Below are positions 1 through 8,300 of a stretch of 29,739 nucleotides of DNA, one piece after another (the first letter of the stretch is position 1; each line of letters starts with the position of its first letter). The notes under the pieces are model-generated. The model saw only the letters and a list, made by a program, of their open reading frames with translations, did not search any database and had not been told where the DNA came from. The stretch covers positions 1 to 29,739 of the forward strand of contig CAYMLL010000058.1 of the NCBI GenBank assembly GCA_964390645.1, read 5' to 3'. This stretch comes from CAYMLL01 sp964390645. Lineage in GTDB: Bacteria > Planctomycetota > UBA8108. The translations under genes were made by a program, and so were the position numbers.

Positions 1-1
1 G

Positions 2-88
2 GTGTGGGGTTGGTGGTTGTGGGTGTTGTTGGGGAGCGCGTTCGCGTTTGGCGCCTGGCTGGCGTGGAGGGGATTCACCGGCGGGTAA
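2..88 (+). CDS. C-terminal end of an upstream membrane protein (partial)
   Basis: Frame 2 from the window edge is open for 28 codons and ends in TAA at 86-88. It reads as a tryptophan-rich hydrophobic stretch (VWGWWLWVLLGSAFAFGAWL) followed by AWRGFTGG, the pattern of a last transmembrane helix with a short positively charged tail. The start lies outside the window, so the family cannot be named. The other forward frame open here, 4-216, is Arg/Pro-rich and has no such character. The following 207 bp (89-295) hold no gene; they contain one member of a weak ~25-nt repeat (137-161). What is seen is only the helix and stop; that it is the end of a real gene is inference from its membrane-helix composition. 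Confidence 0.5.
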   Translation: MWGWWLWVLLGSAFAFGAWLAWRGFTGG

Positions 89-295
89 TCCCGCGCCCTG
101 CCTGGCCGGCCCGACGACGACAGATTCAGCCGACGGTGGTGCATGAATCGCTGCGGACGGACCCCGTCCTGTCCAGAAACCCGAGCGACCGGCCCTTTCC
201 CGGGCTCTCCGTGTAGAGAGCGGCAGGCGCCGTCCGTAGACTGAACAGACGGCACGTTAGAGGTGATCACCACGGAGCAGCAGGAGCGTCTGGCC

Positions 296-1726
296 ATGAG
301 AAGACGGTTCGATTCTCCGGACCTCGCGACGCGGTCCCGATGGGGAATCGCGCTCCTGGTCCTGGGGGGTATTCCCGCGGCGCTTCTCGCCGAGAAACAG
401 CGGGTGTTCGTTCTCACGGACATCTCCAACGAGCCCGACGACGAGGAGTCGATGGTCCGGTTTCTCGTCTACTCCAACGAGTACGACATCGAGGGGCTCG
501 TGGCGACGACGAGCACCTGGCTGCGCGAGAAGACGCGCGAGGACCTCATCCGTCGCCAGATCGACGCCTTCGGTCAGGTCCGTCCAAACCTGGTGAAGCA
601 CGCCGGCGGATACCCGACGACGCAGGAGCTGCTCGCGGTGACGTCCACCGGGCAGGCGGGCTTCGGGATGGCCCAGGTGGGGGAAGGCAAGACGACCCCC
701 GGGTCCCGGCTTCTTCTGAAATCCGCGGACAGGGACGACGAACGTCCGCTCTGGATCAGTGTCTGGGGCGGGGTGAACACTCTCGCCCAGGCTCTCCAGG
801 ACGCGCGTCGCGAAAGACCGCCCGGGGAGCTCGAGAAGCTCATCAAGAAGTTGAGGGTCTACACGATTTCCGACCAGGATGACGCGGGACGGTGGCTGCG
901 GCTCGAGTTCCCGGAGCTCTTCTACGTCGTCTCGCCCAGCACCACCGATTCCCGGGAGTATCACCGCGCCACCTGGACCGGAATCTCGGGCGACCGGCAC
1001 TACAAGAACGGTCCCTTCTTCCACTTCGACCTCGTCGACAACCCCTGGCTCACCGAGAACGTCATCGAGAACCACGGCGCGCTCGGTGCTCTCTACCCGA
1101 AGGTCGCTTACATCATGGAAGGGGACACGCCCTCCTTCCTCGGTCTCATCGACAACGGGCTCGGCTGGACGCCGGCCCGCGGGGGCTGGGGAGGAAGATA
1201 CTCCCTCTATCGCTCCTACGCCGAGACCCGACGCATCTGGACCAACAACCGGGAAAGCAGGGACACGATCGCCCTGGACGGTCTGGCCCACACCTCCGAC
1301 CAGGCGACGATCTGGCGCTGGCGGAAGCATTTCCAGCACGACTTCGCCGCGCGCATGGACTGGTGCGTGGCCGTCGACTTCGACCAGGCGAATCACAATC
1401 CCATCGCCCACCTCAATGGAGATTCCACCCACGACACTCTCGAGCTCACCGCTCGACCCGGCGAGAAGATCCGCCTTTCTTCGGCCGGCAGTCGCGATCC
1501 CGACGGCGATGCGGTCACGGCCTCGTGGCAAGTCTATCGCGAGGCCGGGACGCTGAAGGCCGACGTGAAGCTGAGCGCTCGAAGCGGGCCCGACACGGAG
1601 CTCACCGTCCCCACGTCAGGCCCCCGGAATCGTGGTTCCCGGACGCTCCACGTGATCCTCACCGTCGAAGACGGAGGAACCCCGAGCCTGGTCGCCTATC
1701 GACGGGCCATCATCACCATCCGGTGA
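296..1726 (+). CDS. DUF1593 / Sde182-like secreted protein with nucleoside hydrolase-like domain
   Basis: I chose the ATG at 296 because AGGAG lies 9 nt upstream (282-286) and the product then opens with a signal peptide (RRR, then WGIALLVLGGIPAALLA). A GTG at 263 extends the frame by 11 residues but has no such support. The protein is 476 residues. Residues 37-52 (VFVLTDISNEPDDEES) match the Asp-rich metal/ribose motif of nucleoside hydrolase folds as found in the DUF1593 / Sde182 cellulose-binding family. Later family-like segments include WGGVNTLAQAL, YTISDQDDAGRW, and MEGDTPSFLGLIDNGLG. The C-terminal ~110 residues (LTARPGEKIRLSSAGSRDPD onward) form an Ig/PKD-like beta domain, as in Sde182. 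It probably acts outside the cytoplasm on plant or algal polysaccharide; catalysis is not established for the family. The gene stands alone and converges on the next gene 38 bp away. Confidence 0.85.
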   Translation: MRRRFDSPDLATRSRWGIALLVLGGIPAALLAEKQRVFVLTDISNEPDDEESMVRFLVYSNEYDIEGLVATTSTWLREKTREDLIRRQIDAFGQVRPNLVKHAGGYPTTQELLAVTSTGQAGFGMAQVGEGKTTPGSRLLLKSADRDDERPLWISVWGGVNTLAQALQDARRERPPGELEKLIKKLRVYTISDQDDAGRWLRLEFPELFYVVSPSTTDSREYHRATWTGISGDRHYKNGPFFHFDLVDNPWLTENVIENHGALGALYPKVAYIMEGDTPSFLGLIDNGLGWTPARGGWGGRYSLYRSYAETRRIWTNNRESRDTIALDGLAHTSDQATIWRWRKHFQHDFAARMDWCVAVDFDQANHNPIAHLNGDSTHDTLELTARPGEKIRLSSAGSRDPDGDAVTASWQVYREAGTLKADVKLSARSGPDTELTVPTSGPRNRGSRTLHVILTVEDGGTPSLVAYRRAIITIR

Positions 1727-1764
1727 GCCGGGTGGCTTTCGGTCGGCTGTCGATGACCATCTGT

Positions 1765-2844
1765 TCACACTCTGCACTCGAAGCCGGTCCTGAGCTTGGG
1801 CTCCACTCTCGCCACCGACAGAAGTGACTCCACGCAGTCACGCAAGGACTCGTCGAAGGGTCGGAAGGTGAGGCCGGTCACTGCACGGATCCGGTCGTTG
1901 CGGAGGTCGCAGCCGGCCCAGATGGCACGCAGTTCGGCTTCTCGTTCCTTGATGTGGTCCGGAAAGGGGTCGGTGACTTCGGGAGTATCGTGGCCCAGCT
2001 CGGGTAGAAGTCGATCGATGCTCGCGCAGATCTCCTCGACCTTCGGTGTGTCCGTGGACCACGCGATGTAGCGCTCGCCGTTCCTTACTTGCACGCTCTC
2101 GAGCAGCCGGATGTGACACTCGGCATTGTCCCGGACATCGACTGTCATCCACGGCCGGTACGCGCCATTTTGCTCGTACTCGCCCAGGAGCATCTTCTCG
2201 ATATTGTGCTGCCAGGGGCCCATGTCTTTCTGGTGGGGTGACTGGATCGGGCCGACGTTGTCGGCCGGGCAGCAGGTGATCGCGTCCCACCGGCCGCTCT
2301 TCTCGGCGGCTTCGGCGAACGTGAGCTGGGCCAGCAGCTTGCCCATCGAGTAGCCGTGTATCTTTCTTTCCGGTGTCCGCTTCGGGTGCTGCTCGTCCGG
2401 ATACCGGTCCTCGTAGAGTACCGGACGTCTCACGAGCTCATGAATGTCGGCTTCGGTGATGACGGCCGCGATGCTCGAAGTGACGATGACCCGGCCGACG
2501 GTCTCGGACTTGTTGACGCTCGCGATGATGTGCTCGCACACCATCTTCACGTAGTCCTGGTCGACATACTCGCTGACGTGGGACACGTGGCACACACCAT
2601 GGCACCCGGCGAAGATCTCGTCGAAGCAGCCGGCGTTGTCCAGGTCGGCCGAATGAAGGGTCAGCCTGCCCGAGGCATGACCCGGCATTCTCCTGAGGAA
2701 GTCCGTGCGTTCGGGATCACTTGCGTCGCGGACGCATGCCCTCACCCGGTATCCCTTGTCCAGCAGAAGACGAACAACCCAACCGCCGATGAATCCAGCG
2801 CTTCCTGTGACGGCGACTGTACTACCCTTGGGAACCGGGGCCAC
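1765..2844 (-). CDS. NAD(P)-dependent extended SDR: dihydroflavonol reductase/epimerase-like
   Basis: The open frame reaches an ATG at 2907, but the start is best set at the GTG at 2844: GGGAGG sits 6 nt upstream on the minus strand (plus-strand 2851-2856) and the Rossmann fold then begins within a few residues, as is normal for the family. The 359-residue product has the cofactor motif TGSAGFIG (residues 13-20), an acidic DLDNAGCFDEIF segment, VTSSIAAV with the catalytic Ser, and YSMGK with catalytic Tyr165 and Lys169. This pattern is that of extended short-chain dehydrogenases of the dihydroflavonol 4-reductase/cinnamoyl-CoA reductase type. No signal peptide; cytoplasmic. The substrate cannot be told from sequence. 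It is transcribed away from the dockerin-type gene and convergent with the DUF1593 gene. Confidence 0.85.
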   Translation of the reverse strand: MAPVPKGSTVAVTGSAGFIGGWVVRLLLDKGYRVRACVRDASDPERTDFLRRMPGHASGRLTLHSADLDNAGCFDEIFAGCHGVCHVSHVSEYVDQDYVKMVCEHIIASVNKSETVGRVIVTSSIAAVITEADIHELVRRPVLYEDRYPDEQHPKRTPERKIHGYSMGKLLAQLTFAEAAEKSGRWDAITCCPADNVGPIQSPHQKDMGPWQHNIEKMLLGEYEQNGAYRPWMTVDVRDNAECHIRLLESVQVRNGERYIAWSTDTPKVEEICASIDRLLPELGHDTPEVTDPFPDHIKEREAELRAIWAGCDLRNDRIRAVTGLTFRPFDESLRDCVESLLSVARVEPKLRTGFECRV

Positions 2845-3294
2845 TTGATACCTCCCGACGCGTTGCGCGCGCGGCGTCGTGTGTGAGAACGAGACTCTCG
2901 CCTGCATCTGGAGCTGAACCGAGGGATCCCAGCATCGGTTCTTGTCGATCCGGGGTCAACACCCGTATCGTGCAAGAAGTCGGTCGGCTTCCCGACGCCA
3001 GCTGACGGCGACTCCGCGAGCATCGATGCGCCGGCAAGCGCCCGCGATTCGACGCTCTCGGGCGTGCAGGGACTAGGACTCCGCTGACCCGGCACACCGT
3101 CTCGACGGGGATACCCGAAGGGGCGCCGCGATCCGGGCTGCCCGGCGGTGATGGAAGCCGGGCGCACGGGTAGCGAGCTCGAATGCGATCGGGTGTTCGA
3201 GCGGGGTGACGAGTTCTGGACACCTGAGTGCAGAACAGGATGGCAGACCGTTTGGCTCGAGTTGAGTTCGTACGCCGAGGTAACGGGAACTCGC
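2845..3294. other. Divergent intergenic region carrying repeat copy A
   Basis: This 450-bp spacer separates two divergent genes. It contains the SDR ribosome binding site at its left end and one copy of the 116-nt dispersed repeat (2962-3077). I see no gene, no clear sigma-70 promoter and no terminator. The forward frame open from 3148 is only the in-frame extension of the next gene upstream of its signal peptide. Confidence 0.6.
2962..3077 (+). repeat. 116-nt dispersed intergenic repeat, copy A
   Basis: This copy is collinear, without gaps, with copies at 13898-14013 and 16944-17059. Shared anchors are CCCGTAT at the left end, CATCGA 59 nt later, and GGAC 108 nt in. It is the most diverged of the three. 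The internal hairpin arms seen in copy B (TGCCGGC/GCCGGCA) are TGACGGC/GCCGGCA here, one mismatch. It lies in the spacer between the SDR and dockerin-type genes. Confidence 0.75.
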
Positions 3295-4812
3295 ATGCTT
3301 GACACGTCACGTCGGGGCTTCTGCTTGATCGTAATCATGGGGTCGGGAGCGGCGCTTGCGGCTCAGCCGAGCTTCGACTTGTCCTGGGACGTTCCGTCGG
3401 ACGTTCGCGTCGCGGCCGGGGACACCGTCGTCATCGACGCCGTCGGATTCATGACCCCCGGCGGCGACGTCGGCGACTCGGGAGCGCAGGGATGGTCGAT
3501 GAGCTGCACCGCCGACGGCTGGGCGATCACCGGCATCACGACCGACGGCACCACGGCGGCCGACGTGTCGATGGGCGGATTGCGCAACACTGGCTTCGAG
3601 ATCAGCGAGCTGACGAGTCGCGCGCGCCCCGGGTCGGACTGCGACGGGCGCGACGGAGCGGTCAGCGCGGTCATCCTGTCCTTCGTCATGGAGGTCACGT
3701 GGCCGCCGGACGAGCCGTCCGACATCGTCGTGGTGCAGCTCGAAGGTACCGCATCCGGCAACGCCGGTGAGTCGGTCTCTTGCTCGATCTCGTTCACCGA
3801 CGGCTGTCAGGGAAGCGGCCAACCGGTCGACAACCGGGTGACGCACCGGTGGAGCACGATCATCCCGGGACTGGGGTCCGCGACCACTCTCGTAGACACG
3901 ATCGACGACAGGCCGTGTCCGCTCGCTGGCGACATCTCGATCGCCGTTTCGGGCTCCGGGTCCCAGCAGGAAGGCGCGGACGTCCGCGTATCCGAGTTCG
4001 ACGAGCCGCCGCTCCGGGTGGACGCGTTCGGCCCCCCTGGTGAGATCGCTCAGGCGACCGTATTCGCCGAGATCATCTCCAACGACGCCGGAACGGGTGT
4101 ACAAGGCTGGTCGCTGTCCGTGGCGGTCGAGAACGGCGAGGTCGTCGACGCGACGACGGAAGGCACGATCGCCGCCGACGTCGCCATGGGAGGCAAGCGC
4201 AACACCGGTTACGAGGTCACCGAGATCATCGACCCTTCTCGTGAACCGACCGGCGGGCCGCTCGCGGGCCGCGGACCGCAGGGATCTGGAGTCGTCAGCG
4301 CCCTTGTGCTCTCCTTCGTGACGAATATCACGCTCGACACCACCGGCACGGCGACAGTGCTCGCGATCACGGTGTCCTCCGGCGAGCCGCTCGTCGACGG
4401 GAATCAAGCGGCGCGCGTCGTGTGGCGTGACGGTCTCCAGGGGTCCGGCCAGCCGGTGAACACCGTGCTCACGATCGACGGCAACACGGTTCGCCCCTGC
4501 GGTTGTCGGGATGCCACGATTCTCTTCGGCCACGGTGATATCCTCGTCGTCCGCTGCGACGCGAACCTCGATGGCAACCTCGACCTCGCCGACTCGGTCC
4601 GGATCGTCAACGAGCTCTTTCGCGAGGGCTCCGTGTCCGGCTGCGAGAAGGCGAGCGACTGCAACGGAGATGGCCAGATCGACCTGTCGGACGTCACGTA
4701 CGGTGTGGCCTACCGATTTCAGGGAGGGCCGTCGCCGCCGGCGCCGTTTCCGGAGTGCGGTCTCGACGTGACAGAGGATGATCTGACATGCGAAGACTCG
4801 GGCTGTCTCTGA
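3295..4812 (+). CDS. Secreted two-repeat protein with C-terminal dockerin-like Ca-binding module
   Basis: The ATG at 3295 begins a signal peptide (MLDTSRRGFCLIVIMGSGAA, then LAAQPS); the frame is open back to 3148 but that extension is not export-like. The 505-residue product has two similar beta-rich repeats, about residues 40-190 and 247-399. Each carries a (V/A)QGWS motif, TT(D/E)GT(T/I)AADV(S/A)MGG, RNTG(F/Y)E, V(V/I)SA.(V/I)LSF and LQGSGQPV or its equivalent (CQGSGQPV). This cohesin/carbohydrate-binding-like repeat is common in large secreted proteins of Planctomycetota. Residues about 421-488 form a dockerin-type unit with two EF-hand-like loops (DANLDGNLDLAD and DCNGDGQIDLSD) ending in GGPSPPAPFPECG, a typical planctomycetal tail. 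Its partner and ligand are unknown. The 3' end overlaps the start of the next gene by 25 nt. Confidence 0.8.
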   Translation: MLDTSRRGFCLIVIMGSGAALAAQPSFDLSWDVPSDVRVAAGDTVVIDAVGFMTPGGDVGDSGAQGWSMSCTADGWAITGITTDGTTAADVSMGGLRNTGFEISELTSRARPGSDCDGRDGAVSAVILSFVMEVTWPPDEPSDIVVVQLEGTASGNAGESVSCSISFTDGCQGSGQPVDNRVTHRWSTIIPGLGSATTLVDTIDDRPCPLAGDISIAVSGSGSQQEGADVRVSEFDEPPLRVDAFGPPGEIAQATVFAEIISNDAGTGVQGWSLSVAVENGEVVDATTEGTIAADVAMGGKRNTGYEVTEIIDPSREPTGGPLAGRGPQGSGVVSALVLSFVTNITLDTTGTATVLAITVSSGEPLVDGNQAARVVWRDGLQGSGQPVNTVLTIDGNTVRPCGCRDATILFGHGDILVVRCDANLDGNLDLADSVRIVNELFREGSVSGCEKASDCNGDGQIDLSDVTYGVAYRFQGGPSPPAPFPECGLDVTEDDLTCEDSGCL

Positions 4813-5234
4813 TCGTCCCGCTCCTGCGGGGCGTGGCCGTGAACGATGCCTTCGCGGGCGGCGTGGCGTTCGAACCCGGAATCAGGGGGCCGTCGAGCAT
4901 CACCGGTCCCGCCGGTGAAACCCGGCCGGCGGACTTGGTGGGGATCATGACATCCGGCGGCTACCTCGGTGGCGATGGTGCGCAGGGTGGGGCGATCAGC
5001 CTCGGCGGGAGCGGCTCTTGCGAGATCACGGGAGTCACGACCGCCGGGATGACCGCTGTGGACCTCAGCGACCGCCCTGCGTCCTGCGAGGAAGCGAGCG
5101 ACTGCAACGGCGGCGGCCTGATCGATCTCGCGGACGCGACGTGCGGTGTCGCCCGGCAGCTCACAGGAGGGCCGCCGCCGCCAGCGCCGTTTCCGGGCGG
5201 CGGACGCGAGGAGGACGACGACGAGCCGGCCTGA
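4788..5234 (+). CDS. Shrunken paralog of the upstream dockerin-like protein (likely decaying)
   Basis: The ATG at 4788 lies inside the last codons of the upstream gene, with GAGG 10 nt before it, so translational coupling is possible. The 148-residue product has a signal peptide (MRRLGLSLIVPLLRG...DAFAG), part of one beta repeat (GDGAQGGAISLGGSG, ITGVTTAGMTAVDLSD), then jumps directly to the second half of the dockerin module (CEEASDCNGGGLIDLADATC). Relative to its neighbour it lacks one and a half beta repeats and the first Ca loop, and the second loop has Gly instead of the Ca-ligating Asp (DCNGGG for DCNGDG). DNA at 5085-5197 aligns without gaps to 4642-4754, so the pair arose by duplication. 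I infer an internally deleted, probably non-functional copy, although the frame is intact. Confidence 0.6.
   Translation: MRRLGLSLIVPLLRGVAVNDAFAGGVAFEPGIRGPSSITGPAGETRPADLVGIMTSGGYLGGDGAQGGAISLGGSGSCEITGVTTAGMTAVDLSDRPASCEEASDCNGGGLIDLADATCGVARQLTGGPPPPAPFPGGGREEDDDEPA
5085..5197 (+). repeat. Duplicated dockerin-coding segment (second copy of 4642-4754)
   Basis: The segment from TGCGAG to GCGCCGTTTCCGG occurs at 4642-4754 and again at 5085-5197 with the same length and many shared third positions. Both copies are read in the dockerin frame of their respective genes. This is direct evidence that the two overlapping genes are tandem duplicates. Confidence 0.75.
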
Positions 5235-5315
5235 GGACAGGAGCTCCGGGACTGAAGAAGGCGGCCCCGGACCTGGGAGCCCGGGCCCGCCTGCGAGGCT
5301 CTGGCGACTGCGGGG

Positions 5316-6047
5316 TCAGTTGATGCGCTTGTAGGTCCCGCCGTTCTGGCGCGTCAGGTTCTGCAGGAAGCGCTCCTGCGTCTGCCTGGAGTTGCCCATC
5401 AGGACTCCGACCGCGTTGATCTGCGCTCGCTGGTAGTTCTGAGATTCGACCACCTGGAGGGTGCGGTCGAGGTAGGCCTGCTCGCCGAGACCGCTGGCGC
5501 TGCAGGTGCCGCCGCCGTCACCGACGTAGACGATGACCTTGCGCCTGGCCGAGCTCATGTTGGCGTAGCGCAGCGCCGTGAGGATGCCCGCCTGGCAGCA
5601 GCTTTGCCTGCCGCCACGCACGCTGGTGATGAAGCCTGACGCAGCCGACTTCATCGAGGCCGACGCCTCGACGGGGCGACCGCCGGACGGGAAGCGCTGC
5701 AGTCCGGCGTCGAAGAAGATGACCGCGAACTGGGTGCTCGACGAGAACTCGGAGACGTTTCTCGACACCTCCTGCTTGGCGCGGCCGAGCTCGCCCGAGT
5801 CCTGCATGCTGCCGGAGCGGTCGATGGCGTAGAAGAAGCCGTCTCCCTCGAGCTGCATGCCGAAGAAGATCGGGAGATCGGGAACTGTCTCGTCGGGGTC
5901 CGAGTCCGCGGCGACGCCGTAGGGCAGGTCGAGGTTCTCCTTGAAGTCGCTGCCGTTGCCGATGTCCTGAGCCGGGAGCTCGACACCGAGCCTCGCGCAC
6001 AGCAGACCGCAAAGGATCCAGCGCAGAGAGATTCTTGCGGACGTCAT
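5316..6047 (-). CDS. Secreted von Willebrand factor A domain protein
   Basis: The ATG at 6047 has AGGAGG 7 nt upstream and starts a signal peptide (MTSARISLRWILCGLLCARL, cleaved near LPAQD); the longer open frame to 6200 is not supported. The 243-residue product is essentially one vWA domain. The MIDAS motif DRSGS is at residues 76-80, the second acidic site is in VIVYVGDGGGTC, and the sequence ends in a helix (TQERFLQNLTRQNGGTYKRI). The third MIDAS residue, usually a Thr in a GGT loop, is not obvious: the segment reads RGGRQSCCQAGI. Metal binding may therefore be altered, and the adjacent cysteines suggest a disulfide. It is probably a periplasmic or surface adhesion/complex-assembly protein. 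It converges on the shrunken dockerin gene 82 bp away and its divergent neighbour is 678 bp away. Confidence 0.8.
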   Translation of the reverse strand: MTSARISLRWILCGLLCARLGVELPAQDIGNGSDFKENLDLPYGVAADSDPDETVPDLPIFFGMQLEGDGFFYAIDRSGSMQDSGELGRAKQEVSRNVSEFSSSTQFAVIFFDAGLQRFPSGGRPVEASASMKSAASGFITSVRGGRQSCCQAGILTALRYANMSSARRKVIVYVGDGGGTCSASGLGEQAYLDRTLQVVESQNYQRAQINAVGVLMGNSRQTQERFLQNLTRQNGGTYKRIN

Positions 6048-6725
6048 CGTTGTTCCTCCTTTCGACGGAATGGCCACGGGCTTCCACGGCCCGCTTCCCC
6101 GGGGACGGGACTCCGGTCTCGGGACTCCAGCTCCCCGAGGGTCGCGACCGAGGCCTGACCCCTGCGAGTTTCGGTTCGAAAGACGCCTGGTCCGGATCAC
6201 CCCGGGGAGCCCGCGCTGATTCGTGGCGGTGTCGTGAGTCGATCCGGAAACGGCGAGATCCCTGCCGCGGCTGGGTGGGACGTCCGGTGGATCTCATCCA
6301 GAAGGACGAAGTGGAGCGACGATATCTTGCGGAAAACCGTCGCGCGCCGGGCAATCGACGGAGCTGGATCGGCGCGGGATACCGCGCAGCGAAGTCCCGG
6401 GTGTCATGACGCAGAGCCCGACGGTGCTGTACGGCCATTCCGTCCGCAGCGATTCGTCCACCAGGGCCTGACCTGCGCTTCCGTGAGCGCCGGCCCGAGC
6501 GTGACGCCGATCTCGGCCGACGACCGCGGACCGGACTGCATCGTGGCCCATGGACGGGGAATCCTCGAAGGGGTGAGAATCTCGCGGCAACTCCGGGAGC
6601 TCGAAGTACCATGACCTGCGAGTCACCAGGGCTCCCCCGGGGGCCGCTCCAGACCGCCGGCTTGGCGACCGCAGACCCGGGGAGGGGGAGCGACCACGAC
6701 TGCCTCCGGAAAGGGACACCGGGAT
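6048..6725. other. Long divergent intergenic region without a recognisable gene
   Basis: 678 bp lie between the divergent vWA and C92-type genes. The left end carries the strong AGGAGG site for the vWA gene. At 6439-6463 there is an inverted match of about 25 nt to 137-161, including a 17-nt perfect core (6439-6455). Open frames across the stretch are Arg/Pro/Ser-rich with no domain character, so I call none as genes. Confidence 0.55.
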
Positions 6726-8300
6726 ATGCCGAGAGCTCCGAGATCTGTTCGAGCCGCGACGGTCGCAGGGCGGCGTCGCGAGTCGGCGCCCGCAGGCGGC
6801 GGTTTGCTGCTGGCCTTCGCCGCGAGTCTCCACCCGGGCTGCGCTTCGGGTCCTCCCGATTCGGTCGACATGTTCTCTTCACCTCTGGCGGACATGACGT
6901 CCGACGACATCGAAGAGAAGCTCGAGGGAGATCTGAAACGCCTGCAGACGATCGCCACGGGCGCCGATGACCTGGCCGGGAGGTCCGAGGCGCTTCGCGC
7001 CGAGCTGGCGGCGAAGCTCGACAAGGAACAACGGGACTACTTCCTTCCGGAGGAGGGCGACCGGATCCGTTCACTGTTCGGAAGCTATCTCGCCTACCGC
7101 ACCGCGCTGCTCCGGCTGCTCGCCATGTACTCCGCGTTCGATTCGGTTCCCGATCCCGAAACGCGGGCACGCTGCTTCATGGTCGGCTACGCGTCGGCCA
7201 TCACGGTCTTCGAGCACAGCTCGAGGCTCGTCAATACCTACTGGGAAAACGATCGCGCCAGGACCAAGCTGGACGAGCCGGAGCCCAGCTGGGGCATTCG
7301 CGAGAAGATGTTCACGGCCGTCTACCGCAACGTGAGCAGCGGCTGGAACATCGAGACTGCCGAGGAGATGGCGGCCTACTTCGACGTCCACGCAGAGAAC
7401 TGGCGCCAGGCAGCGATCTGGCCCGCGACGGATTTCGACTGGCTCGAGCACCGTATCCAGCACGGCCTCGCCTACGTGCGGGAGAATTCCGTCGCACCGC
7501 AGAAGGCGTGGCTCGACCTGCTGACGGATCGGGTCAAGCAAGACGCGTATTCACCGTTCTACTCGATCCAGTCGGCGGTATCGACGTGGATCGGTGACAC
7601 GCGCGTCAGCTGGCGGAAGCCCTCCGTCACGATCGAGCAGATCGAGGGAATCGAGCCCCTCCTGAAGCCAGGGGACATCGTTCTCGAGCGGCGCAACTGG
7701 TACCTCTCGAACGGCTTCCTGCCCGGATTCTGGCCCCACGCCGCGCTTTATGTCGGCCGCCTCGAGGACTTGCAGAAGCTGGGGATAGCGGACCGACCGG
7801 AGATCAGGCGCAGGCTCGAGGAGTACCGCGCGAAGGCGTCGGACGGCCATGACAACACCGTGATCGAGGCGGTCAGCGAGGGCGTCATCTTCAACTCGTT
7901 GCCCCGCTCGATGCACGCCGATTACGTGGCGGTACTTCGTCCACAGCTCTCCGACCAGGAGATCGGCGAGGCCATCGTTCGCGCGTTCAGCCATACCGGC
8001 AAGCCCTACGATTTCGAGTTCGATTTCTTCACGAGTGACAAGCTGGTGTGCACCGAAGTGGTGTACCGGTCGTATCAGGGTCTGCTCGACTTCACGCCGT
8101 TGCCGAAAGTGATGGGCCGCTCGACGCTGCCGGCGGTGGAGATCGCGCGCAAGTACGTCAAGGAGCGTGACGAGGCGGATCGCGATCTCGGCTTCGTGCT
8201 CTTTCTCGACAGAGACGCAGAGACGCAACGAGCGCACCGGGCGAGTGAGGACGAGTTCTGCGCCTCGGCCGAGCGATCTCGGAGCTCGTTCGGCCAGTGA
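6726..8300 (+). CDS. YiiX/YebB-like permuted NlpC/P60 (C92-type) cysteine hydrolase, probably membrane-anchored
   Basis: The ATG at 6726 follows GGAAAGGGA by about 10 nt. The 524-residue product starts with an Arg-rich stretch and a hydrophobic run ending in GCASGPP; Cys after SLHPG could be lipidated, but the lipobox is not canonical. Residues about 45-300 are helical and unassigned. The C-terminal ~220 residues have the order expected of the permuted papain-like YiiX family: LKPGDIVLERR (entry strand), FWPHAALYVG with candidate catalytic His338, VIEAVSEGV, then GKPYDFEFDFFTSDKLVC with candidate nucleophile Cys442 and TEVVYRSY. The family acts on amide or ester bonds, often in lipids or peptidoglycan; the substrate here is unknown. 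The gene stands alone between two long spacers. Confidence 0.75.
   Translation: MPRAPRSVRAATVAGRRRESAPAGGGLLLAFAASLHPGCASGPPDSVDMFSSPLADMTSDDIEEKLEGDLKRLQTIATGADDLAGRSEALRAELAAKLDKEQRDYFLPEEGDRIRSLFGSYLAYRTALLRLLAMYSAFDSVPDPETRARCFMVGYASAITVFEHSSRLVNTYWENDRARTKLDEPEPSWGIREKMFTAVYRNVSSGWNIETAEEMAAYFDVHAENWRQAAIWPATDFDWLEHRIQHGLAYVRENSVAPQKAWLDLLTDRVKQDAYSPFYSIQSAVSTWIGDTRVSWRKPSVTIEQIEGIEPLLKPGDIVLERRNWYLSNGFLPGFWPHAALYVGRLEDLQKLGIADRPEIRRRLEEYRAKASDGHDNTVIEAVSEGVIFNSLPRSMHADYVAVLRPQLSDQEIGEAIVRAFSHTGKPYDFEFDFFTSDKLVCTEVVYRSYQGLLDFTPLPKVMGRSTLPAVEIARKYVKERDEADRDLGFVLFLDRDAETQRAHRASEDEFCASAERSRSSFGQ

Noticed and set aside
4..216. 70-codon forward frame at the window start
   Set aside because: No domain; a different frame (2-88) reads as a transmembrane helix ending in a stop.
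5518..7170. 550-codon minus-strand frame across the vWA gene and its upstream spacer
   Set aside because: Arg/Ser/Pro-rich; overlaps the vWA domain in another frame and the N-terminus of the C92-type gene.
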